6,357 nt of DNA from Oscillospiraceae bacterium (GTDB lineage: Bacteria > Bacillota > Clostridia > Oscillospirales > Ruminococcaceae): contig JAGALG010000175.1 of assembly GCA_017848075.1 (NCBI GenBank), forward strand, positions 1 through 6,357, given 5' to 3'. The notes under the pieces were generated by a model, which was not told where the DNA came from, did no database searches, and saw only the letters and a program-made list of their open reading frames with translations. Positions within the stretch are counted from its first letter, which is position 1, and the number at the start of each line of letters is the position of its first letter. Positions 1 to 4,959 of this stretch are shown here, piece after piece. The position numbers and the translations under genes were made by a program.

Positions 1-1272
1 ATTCTGTTCGGCAGCTTCTTCCAGCAGATGTACAATACGGTGGACGCAATTATTGTTGGCCAGTTTGTCGGCAAGGCTGCGCTGGCTGCGGTTGGCGGCG
101 CCACCAATGTCCTGATCAGCTTCCTTGTCAATCTGTTTGTGGGCATCGCCTCCGGTGCAACGGTCATTATCGCACAGCAGTATGGTGCACAGCGTATCGA
201 CCAGGTAAAAAAATCCGTTCACACTTCCATGGCACTGACCTTTATTGCCGGCATAGGCATTATGGTGCTGGGCTACTTCCTGTCCAATCCCGCTCTGATG
301 ATGATGGGCACTCCGGATGATATTTTAGGTTATGCCACCACATACATGCAGATTTACTTCCTGGGCAGTATTCCTTCTTTTGTATATAACATTGGTTCCG
401 GTATTCTCCGTGCTGTCGGTGACAATAAGCGACCACTGTACTTCCTGATTGCTGCCTGTGTAACCAATATCGTTTTGGATGTCGTCTTTGTTTTGGGCTT
501 CCACATGGGGGTTGCCGGTGCTGCTTTGGCTACGATCGCATCTCAGTTAGTCTCTGCCGTATTGGTTATGGCATGCCTGCTGAAAACTCCGCTTCCAGTT
601 CGTGTGGATCCAAAAGCCATTTCTTTGGATTCGGAGTACTTGAGAGAAATCCTTCGCGTTGGTATTCCTACCGGTATCCAGTCCAATATGTATACCATCT
701 CCAACATCTGTTTGCAGGCCAGCGTTAACTCCTTCGGCACCGATACAGTAGCCGCATGGACAGCATTTGGCAAGGTGGATGGCTTCTACTGGATGATCAG
801 CGGTGCCTTTGGCATTGCAATCACAACTTTTGTAGGCCAGAACTACGGTGCCGGCCGCTATGATCGTGTTCGCAAATCCATCAAAACCGGTATGATCATG
901 AACTTCGCAGTCAGTGCTTTCGTTGGTGTACTGTTCTGTGCCTTCGCCCGTCCGCTGTTGAGCATGTTCTCCAGCGACCCAACTGTTCTGGATCTGGGTG
1001 TTCGCATTGTATTCCTGACTGCACCATTTTATGTATGCTTCGTCTGCATCGAGATTCTGTCCAGTGCGATCCGCGGCTGCGGCAATGCCATGGCAACTAT
1101 GCTTTTGACCTGCTTTGGTGTTTGTGTGATTCGTGTGGCTTGGGTCTTCCTGATTCTGCCAATCTTCCGCAGCTTCGATATGGTTGTTATCAGCTATCCA
1201 ATCAGCTGGACTATTGCATCCATCATGTTCGTGACCTACTATCTGAAAGCTAACTGGCTGAAACAATACTAA
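1..1272 (+). CDS. MATE family efflux transporter, 5'-truncated
   Basis: Integral membrane exporter of the MATE (multidrug and toxic compound extrusion) family, which expels cationic drugs or metabolites in exchange for Na+ or H+. The reading frame is open from base 1, so the ATG at base 28 is internal: the preceding residues ILFGSFFQQ continue into MYNTVDAIIVGQFVG, the typical TM1 region of the family. 423 residues are present and the usual length is about 450, so roughly 25-30 N-terminal residues lie outside. The two-lobe internal repeat is visible: AQQYGA plus a basic loop near residue 58 in the N lobe is mirrored by GQNYGA plus RYDRVRKSIKTG near residue 279 in the C lobe, about 221 residues apart. 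Many hydrophobic segments fit 12 helices. The gene ends with TAA directly before a strong hairpin. The neighbour beyond it is convergent, so no operon partner is visible. Substrate cannot be told. Family assignment is firm. Confidence 0.93.
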   Translation: MLFGSFFQQMYNTVDAIIVGQFVGKAALAAVGGATNVLISFLVNLFVGIASGATVIIAQQYGAQRIDQVKKSVHTSMALTFIAGIGIMVLGYFLSNPALMMMGTPDDILGYATTYMQIYFLGSIPSFVYNIGSGILRAVGDNKRPLYFLIAACVTNIVLDVVFVLGFHMGVAGAALATIASQLVSAVLVMACLLKTPLPVRVDPKAISLDSEYLREILRVGIPTGIQSNMYTISNICLQASVNSFGTDTVAAWTAFGKVDGFYWMISGAFGIAITTFVGQNYGAGRYDRVRKSIKTGMIMNFAVSAFVGVLFCAFARPLLSMFSSDPTVLDLGVRIVFLTAPFYVCFVCIEILSSAIRGCGNAMATMLLTCFGVCVIRVAWVFLILPIFRSFDMVVISYPISWTIASIMFVTYYLKANWLKQY

Positions 1273-1275
1273 ACC

Positions 1276-1307
1276 AAAAAAGACCTCTTATCCAAGAGGT
1301 CTTTTTC
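1276..1307. terminator. Bidirectional intrinsic terminator between convergent genes
   Basis: A perfect 13-bp inverted repeat (1277-1289 AAAAAGACCTCTT and 1294-1306 AAGAGGTCTTTTT) with a 4-nt loop ATCC. It has a T run on the plus strand and an A run (T run on the minus strand) at the other side. It starts a few bases after the MATE stop codon and ends 7 bases before the DUF2812 stop codon of the opposing operon, so it can end transcripts from both sides. Confidence 0.93.
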
Positions 1308-1313
1308 TTTGCC

Positions 1314-1820
1314 TTATTCCCGCAGCAGACGCTCTTTTTCCAGAGCCTCTTTTTTGCCATGAATTCTACCCAAGCCATAGCTCAGGAATGCGGCACAAAG
1401 CAGATTCAACCAACTCATATTGACAGGAGATGCCACATTTCCCATTCCGATCAATACATTCGCCACACAAACAAGCAGCAACAGCTGTCCAATTTTATTC
1501 AAATGCTCAATACGGGAATCGATATCCGAAAAGATATCGAACTCACCCAACTCTGCTTTTTTACGGAAAAAGATCCATTTTACCATGCGGCCAATATATT
1601 CGGCACCGGTCTCCTCCATAAAGCGAATATAGTCCTCGTCATGCTCCCGCATTTCCAGACGAACCGTATATTCTCCCGCTTCGCAGGAGACAAAATGGTA
1701 AGTACAGAAACCCAAACGATCCAGTACCCAGCCGCTCTGTGCCATGGCATTCAGCCATTGTTCCTCTTTTTCAAAGTCCCACACCCAGAACCATTTCCGT
1801 ACTGTTTTTCTTTCTGCCAT
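1314..1820 (-). CDS. DUF2812 domain-containing membrane protein (second copy)
   Basis: Protein of 168 residues with a DUF2812 N-terminal domain; function unknown. Visible family landmarks (counted from the chosen start) are the aromatic/acidic opening WFWVWDFEKEEQWLN with GW about 16 residues after WDF, RLEM near 54-57, YIRFMEETG near 64-72, a W-x2-FFRK motif near 82-87, and FSDIDSR with HL near 97-107. Two hydrophobic stretches follow (about 113-127 and 135-150), then a charged tail, suggesting a cytosolic domain anchored by a two-helix hairpin. An ATG seven codons upstream (1841) is possible, but the start at 1820 is preferred: it has AGAGGAGG seven bases upstream and fits the neighbouring paralogue. 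The preceding gene stops 13 nt upstream, so the two are co-transcribed. It is the last gene of the PadR operon and is closed by the bidirectional terminator. It shares the domain pattern with its neighbour, suggesting tandem duplication. Confidence 0.85.
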   Translation of the reverse strand: MAERKTVRKWFWVWDFEKEEQWLNAMAQSGWVLDRLGFCTYHFVSCEAGEYTVRLEMREHDEDYIRFMEETGAEYIGRMVKWIFFRKKAELGEFDIFSDIDSRIEHLNKIGQLLLLVCVANVLIGMGNVASPVNMSWLNLLCAAFLSYGLGRIHGKKEALEKERLLRE

Positions 1821-1833
1821 ACAGCTTCCTCCT

Positions 1834-2385
1834 CTACTCATGAATCTTTTGTTCCTGCTGCAGATCCTGCAATTTGTAGCTCAGGCTCTTACAGCCACCC
1901 CACAGCCATACCGCCACCAGTACGCAAGGAATCAGACCAAACATACTGACCAAGGCACCCCGGTCTCCCAGCCAAGCTGCTACAAAAGCCATCAGATAAT
2001 TGATCGACAGCAACACGGTCAACAAGATACGCAGCATATTCATCATGTTATAAATGCGTGTCAAATGATCCATGCGGGAACGGACATCGGAAAAAAGCTT
2101 AAAGTCCGTACCATCATTCCGCTTTCGGAAGTAAACCCACCACAGATATCCGCCGATTTTTTCAATTCCGGCCTCCTCCATGAAACGGATGTACTCCTCT
2201 CCATTCTCCTTATCGATCATTTCCAGTCGGTACTGATATTGATTGGGCTCCCCTTTTTCAAAGCGATAAATCATACCCATATAAATCTTCTGCAAATGCC
2301 AGCCCTGTGCCTCCATATGGTTCAGCCACAGCTCTTCCAGCTCATATTCCCATGCGGCAAAGAGTTTAAATTCCGTTCTTGTCAT
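1834..2385 (-). CDS. DUF2812 domain-containing membrane protein (first copy)
   Basis: Protein of 183 residues, DUF2812 family, function unknown. It carries the same ordered landmarks as the next gene: WLNHME..GW near residues 20-29, YRLEM near 52-56, EEYIRFMEEAG near 63-73, W-x2-YFRK near 83-88, and FSDVRSR-M-DHL near 98-108. Two hydrophobic segments follow (about 118-137 and 144-162), then a polar tail rich in Q, E and K. The likely form is an N-terminal cytosolic domain with a membrane hairpin. The start at 2385 is chosen over the in-frame ATG at 2403 because CAGGAGGTTGGGACA lies just before it. This start overlaps the end of the PadR gene by 20 nt (2366-2385), so translation is probably coupled. 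Its link to PadR suggests it is a repressed target or part of the same response. The assignment to the family is from memory of its motifs; the role is open. Confidence 0.87.
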   Translation of the reverse strand: MTRTEFKLFAAWEYELEELWLNHMEAQGWHLQKIYMGMIYRFEKGEPNQYQYRLEMIDKENGEEYIRFMEEAGIEKIGGYLWWVYFRKRNDGTDFKLFSDVRSRMDHLTRIYNMMNMLRILLTVLLSINYLMAFVAAWLGDRGALVSMFGLIPCVLVAVWLWGGCKSLSYKLQDLQQEQKIHE

Positions 2386-2698
2386 TGTCCCAACCTCCTG
2401 CAACTGCTTCTCCGTTTTTTACCAATTCTTTCAGTCTGCGGAGCTCTGCGGCAGCAGCCGCCTTGCCCAAATCTGTGATCTGATACTCTTTTTTTCGGCT
2501 GTTCTCTTCTGATGGCAGGGCAATGATCCATTTCTTGTCCACCAGAGAGCTGAGTGCGCCATACAGGGTACCGGCCGCCAGTTTTACTCGTCCTCCACTC
2601 ATTTTCTCCACGCTCTGCATAATGCCATAACCGTGGATCGGCTGTTCCATCGAGATCAAAATGTAGAATACAGCCTCCGTCAACGCAATGGATTCCAT
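2366..2698 (-). CDS. PadR family transcriptional regulator
   Basis: Small winged-helix repressor of 110 residues, matching the short PadR subfamily (LmrR-like size). Visible hallmarks are an N-terminal helix LTEAVFYILISM (6-17), the signature HGYGIMQ (22-28), the recognition-helix region AAGTLYGALSSLVDKKWI (41-58), and a basic wing followed by YQITDLGK, then a C-terminal dimerisation helix AAAAAELRRLKELV. PadR proteins sense phenolics, antibiotics or other small hydrophobic compounds and usually repress their own operon. The frame is open upstream to 2773, but 2698 is the start: AGAGGTGAGC lies immediately before it, while the upstream stretch overlaps the promoter and operator. It is the first gene of a three-gene operon and overlaps the first DUF2812 gene by 20 nt. 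The ligand cannot be predicted from sequence. Confidence 0.92.
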   Translation of the reverse strand: MESIALTEAVFYILISMEQPIHGYGIMQSVEKMSGGRVKLAAGTLYGALSSLVDKKWIIALPSEENSRKKEYQITDLGKAAAAAELRRLKELVKNGEAVAGGWDNDKNGI

Positions 2699-2721
2699 AA
2701 GCTCACCTCTTTCGTTTGCCG

Positions 2722-2768
2722 TTATATCGGCTTCCGTTATAGTAATTATATCGTGAGCCGATATAATT
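2722..2768. promoter_or_regulatory. Putative PadR operator: palindrome plus a third half-site
   Basis: AATTATATCG (2744-2753) and CGATATAATT (2759-2768) form a perfect 10-bp inverted repeat around the 5-base centre TGAGC; it covers the -10 box and the spacer and reaches the first base of the -35 box. A third copy of the ATATCG core lies at 2724-2729. It is part of an 11-bp inverted repeat, TTATATCGGCT (2722-2732) with AGCCGATATAA (2756-2766). An 8-bp direct repeat CCGTTATA occurs at 2719 and 2734. PadR regulators bind dyads at their own promoters, so this is the likely site for the adjacent PadR; binding itself is inferred. Confidence 0.8.
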
Positions 2769-2773
2769 GTCAA
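2745..2773 (-). promoter_or_regulatory. Sigma-70/SigA promoter of the PadR-DUF2812 operon
   Basis: On the minus strand a perfect -35 TTGACA (2773-2768) is separated by exactly 17 bases from a perfect -10 TATAAT (2750-2745). Transcription should start near 2738, giving a leader of about 40 nt before the PadR ATG at 2698. A fully consensus promoter would be very active unless repressed, which fits the palindrome that covers it. Confidence 0.88.
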
Positions 2774-2783
2774 GTATTGCAGT

Positions 2784-2825
2784 AAAAAGAAACCGGAGTT
2801 TCTGGATCAATCCAGAAACTCCGGT
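2784..2825 (-). terminator. Intrinsic terminator overlapping the end of the Cys-rich HTH gene
   Basis: A perfect 16-bp inverted repeat (2792-2807 ACCGGAGTTTCTGGAT, 2810-2825 ATCCAGAAACTCCGGT) has a 2-base centre; in practice the inner pairs open to form a loop. On the minus strand it is followed by TTCTTTTT (2791-2784). The 3' arm lies after, and the 5' arm within, the last codons of the upstream gene. The plus side also has two T runs (2827-2830, 2832-2835), so it could work both ways. It insulates the PadR promoter, whose -35 begins about 10 nt downstream. Confidence 0.9.
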
Positions 2826-3310
2826 GTTTTGTTTTCTTGATATTGTTGGAAGGCCGCCTCCAGTTCGGGCAAATCCTCTGTGGTACAACGACGGAACAGT
2901 TTCTCCGGGATACACAGACACTGAGAAAAGTGGCTGATACGGCGCTCCACTGTGCCGTGGGCTCTGGCATAGCCCACCACATCGGAGGACACACCTAAAA
3001 TTCCGGCGATCTGCTGCTGCGTCATTCCATAGATCTCCTCGATGGCATCATAGAGATTCAGCTCCACCGCTTCACCACGGCTATCCTGTTCCACAGCAGA
3101 AAGGAAAGCATCCAGCTCCATTTTTCCGGCCTGATAGGGCTTTTTCAGATACCATGGGGCATCATCCACAACCGGAAGCAGGGACTCCTCACTGATTTCC
3201 CACAGCTCACAACTGTCCTCATCGGATTCCACTGCCTGTCCAAAACCTTTGGCCGTACAGAAGCCGCCGAAATTAAACTGACAATGACCACAGTTTCTCT
3301 CAAATTTCAT
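2807..3310 (-). CDS. Cysteine-rich helix-turn-helix protein of unknown function
   Basis: Protein of 167 residues that I do not recognise as a named family. The N-terminus carries C7-x2-C10-x7-C18-x15-C34 followed by ELWE, a spacing that could hold zinc or an iron-sulfur cluster. A central segment near residues 87-124 reads as a helix-turn-helix: DAIEEIYGMTQQQIAGILGV, then SSDVVGYARAHGTVERRI, where TQQQIAGILGVSSDVV fits helices 2 and 3 of a sigma-4-like or Xre-like fold. Three more cysteines (131, 133, 142) lie behind it. No signal peptide or membrane segment is visible, so it is probably cytosolic, perhaps a metal- or redox-responsive DNA-binding protein; that role is inference. The start has GGAAGGGGG with a 7-base gap to ATG. 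It has its own promoter just after rsmI and its own terminator, so it is mainly monocistronic, though read-through from rsmI is possible. Confidence 0.8.
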   Translation of the reverse strand: MKFERNCGHCQFNFGGFCTAKGFGQAVESDEDSCELWEISEESLLPVVDDAPWYLKKPYQAGKMELDAFLSAVEQDSRGEAVELNLYDAIEEIYGMTQQQIAGILGVSSDVVGYARAHGTVERRISHFSQCLCIPEKLFRRCTTEDLPELEAAFQQYQENKTPEFLD

Positions 3311-3341
3311 GTGCTCGCCCCCTTCCGCTGTCTCTATTCAT

Positions 3342-3370
3342 AGTGTAACACAAATATGCTGATTTTTCAA
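3342..3370 (-). promoter_or_regulatory. Promoter of the Cys-rich HTH gene
   Basis: On the minus strand -35 TTGAAA (3370-3365), a 17-base spacer and -10 TACACT (3347-3342) preceded by TGT, giving an extended -10 (TGn). Expected start of transcription is near 3335, about 25 nt before the ATG at 3310. The -10 overlaps the odd palindrome GTGT-A-ACAC (3343-3351), a possible operator. The -35 sits 4 bases after the rsmI stop codon. Confidence 0.72.
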
Positions 3371-3374
3371 AGCT

Positions 3375-4208
3375 TTATTCCCGATCCAAAGCGCCTTTAT
3401 ACAGCTCACCTTTTTTGAATCCGGTTTGTTTTGCCACATCCTTGGCCGCACTGGACAGTGGGGTTCCTTTGGCGCTGAGAGACAGTACCATATCAATGGC
3501 CTGTTCCAAAGTAAAGCTTACTTCACCGGCTTCCTCCGGAGCACCCTCTACGATCAGCACATACTCTCCTTTCGGATTGCGCTCTTCGTATTCCGCAATG
3601 GCACCGTCCAAATCGGTACGGTCCACTTCTTCATGGATCTTGGTCAATTCCCGGCACAGGCTGATCTTTCGGTTACCCAGAACCTTTCTCATATCTGCCA
3701 AAGTATCTTTCAGTTTATGGGGCGCTTCATAGAAAATCAGGGTTCTTGGCTCATTTTTCAAAGCCTCCAGATTTTCCATACGGCCGGACTTGTTGGTGGT
3801 CAAAAAGCCTTCAAATACAAATTTACTGGTGTTCAGTCCCGACAGTGCCAGAGCGGAGATCGCCGCACTTGGCCCCGGAACCACCTGCACAATGATGTCA
3901 TTCTGTGCACAGAGGCGAACCAAATCCTCACCCGGGTCAGAAATGCATGGCATGCCGGCATCGGTCACAATGGCGCCGTTCTCACCACTCAGCAGCTTGG
4001 CAATGATGACCTCGCCCTTTTCCCGGATATTATGATCGTGGTAGCTGACCATGGGCTTCTTAATATCAAAGTGGTTCAGCAGCTTCAAGGTCACACGGGT
4101 GTCCTCTGCGGCAATGAAGTCCACCTCCTGCAAAGTGCGGACTGCCCGAACGCTCATATCCTCCAAATTGCCGATGGGGGTTCCTACAACATATAAAATA
4201 CCTGCCAT
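3375..4208 (-). CDS. rsmI: 16S rRNA (cytidine(1402)-2'-O)-methyltransferase
   Basis: SAM-dependent enzyme that methylates the 2'-OH of C1402 in the ribosomal decoding centre; it acts in the cytosol on the small subunit. The 277-residue length is normal. Family motifs in order are VVGTPIGNLEDMS (7-19), AAEDTR (33-38), SYHDHN (55-60), TDAGMPCISDPGEDLV (82-97), VVPGPSAA (109-116), FEGFL (132-136), FYEAPHK (159-165), CRELTKIHEE (185-194) and GEYVLIVEG. The C-terminal 40 residues form the small helical domain typical of bacterial RsmI. The usual proline-basic motif after GFL is replaced by TTNKSGR, a mild variation. ATG at 4208 has AAAGGAG just upstream, overlapping the stop codon of the upstream methyltransferase gene, 11 nt away. 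The two genes are neighbours in Bacillus too (yabB and yabC region), which supports both calls. No own promoter is evident. No terminator follows; the HTH promoter starts at once. Confidence 0.96.
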   Translation of the reverse strand: MAGILYVVGTPIGNLEDMSVRAVRTLQEVDFIAAEDTRVTLKLLNHFDIKKPMVSYHDHNIREKGEVIIAKLLSGENGAIVTDAGMPCISDPGEDLVRLCAQNDIIVQVVPGPSAAISALALSGLNTSKFVFEGFLTTNKSGRMENLEALKNEPRTLIFYEAPHKLKDTLADMRKVLGNRKISLCRELTKIHEEVDRTDLDGAIAEYEERNPKGEYVLIVEGAPEEAGEVSFTLEQAIDMVLSLSAKGTPLSSAAKDVAKQTGFKKGELYKGALDRE

Positions 4209-4219
4209 TGTTGTCTCCT

Positions 4220-4948
4220 TTAAATCAGCCGGTAGACCCGGCGCAGTTCGTCTGAGTTTTCATCGGAATCTTTCTGCTGGATCAGGAAGGGAGCCTCTAC
4301 CTTCATATAAGGTGCGCTTCCCTTTTTCCCCTCCACCAGGAAGAGCCACGGAGCCGTATCGCCTTTTTTCTGTACAAAGCGCAGACGCTTTGGCTCCACC
4401 TTATTTTTTCGCATAGCCTCCAGGGTGTCCAGCAGCCGCTCCGGGCGCTGACAAATGCACAGCCGTCCGCCAAATTTCAGCAGTCGTGCTGCTGCACGGC
4501 ACACATCGTCAATATTGCAGAGAATCTCATGTCTTGCGATGGTGTGGGCATCCGCTTCATTGAGGATGCCGGTGTTGCTTGCTTTATAAGGCGGATTACA
4601 GGTCACCAAGGTAAAGCTGTCCGCCGGCAGAACCGGGGACAAATCCTTCAAATCCCCCTCCACCGGAATCAGACGCTCCTGCAGAGAGCAGGCTTCCACA
4701 GTCTGTTTCATCTGGCGGATCGCCTGAGGCTGAATATCCACTCCATAGGCTACCTGTGGCGCATCCTCCATTTCCCGGAACCACAGCAGCGGAATAATGC
4801 CGCAGCCGGTTCCCAAGTCCACGCAGCGATCCTTCCGCTTCACCTGCGCAAAATCAGAGAGCAAAAAGGCATCGGTACCAAATTTATGTTCCGGCGAAAC
4901 GCAGATCTGCAGTTTGCCGTTGATAGTTTCAAAAGAAAAGTTCTCCAA
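4220..4948 (-). CDS. tRNA1(Val) (adenine(37)-N6)-methyltransferase-like protein (COG4123)
   Basis: Class I SAM-dependent methyltransferase of 242 residues in the YfiC/TrmN6/YabB group, whose characterised E. coli member methylates N6 of A37 in tRNA1(Val). The N-terminus SPEHKFGTDAFLLSDF (18-33) is characteristic of this group. SAM-binding motif I is VDLGTGCGIIPLL (43-55), the acidic motif II is YGVDIQPQAI (68-77), motif III EGDLKD (97-102), and the catalytic NPPY (118-121) marks an amino-group (N6-adenine) methyltransferase. The start is a TTG at 4948, supported by AGGAGG with a 6-base gap; there is no better ATG. It lies 11 nt after the mreB stop, whose TAA overlaps the Shine-Dalgarno sequence, and 11 nt before rsmI, so the three are one operon. 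Enzyme class is firm; the exact tRNA target in this organism is inferred, so a symbol is not given. Confidence 0.93.
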   Translation of the reverse strand: MENFSFETINGKLQICVSPEHKFGTDAFLLSDFAQVKRKDRCVDLGTGCGIIPLLWFREMEDAPQVAYGVDIQPQAIRQMKQTVEACSLQERLIPVEGDLKDLSPVLPADSFTLVTCNPPYKASNTGILNEADAHTIARHEILCNIDDVCRAAARLLKFGGRLCICQRPERLLDTLEAMRKNKVEPKRLRFVQKKGDTAPWLFLVEGKKGSAPYMKVEAPFLIQQKDSDENSDELRRVYRLI

Positions 4949-4959
4949 GGTCTTCCTCC

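Noticed and set aside
547..1266. Minus-strand open frame of 239 codons opposite the MATE gene
   Set aside because: The MATE frame has clear family motifs; the antisense product is low in hydrophobic structure and rich in His, Asn and Gln without motif support.
1821..1841. DUF2812 second-copy start at the ATG at 1841
   Set aside because: It lies before the AGAGGAGG that serves the ATG at 1820 and would put the ribosome site inside the coding region.
1744..2478. Plus-strand open frame of 244 codons opposite the DUF2812/PadR genes
   Set aside because: It is rich in His, Gln and Pro with no recognisable motif, and crosses three genes with good ribosome sites on the other strand.
2699..2773. N-terminal extension of PadR to an ATG at 2773
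   Set aside because: The extension would cover the promoter and operator; the ATG at 2698 has a good ribosome site and matches the normal PadR N-terminus.
2703..2994. Two small minus-strand frames across the PadR promoter and the HTH gene end
   Set aside because: They overlap the terminator, the promoter and a better-supported gene in another frame, and have no ribosome site of note.
3371..3378. AAAGCTTT palindrome at the end of rsmI as a terminator
   Set aside because: Only an 8-bp perfect palindrome with no loop or GC stem; it cannot form a useful hairpin.
3426..4196. Long plus-strand open frame of 256 codons opposite rsmI
   Set aside because: It is antisense to a gene with clear RsmI motifs; the translated product shows no family features and lacks a Shine-Dalgarno. 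It is a shadow of codon bias.
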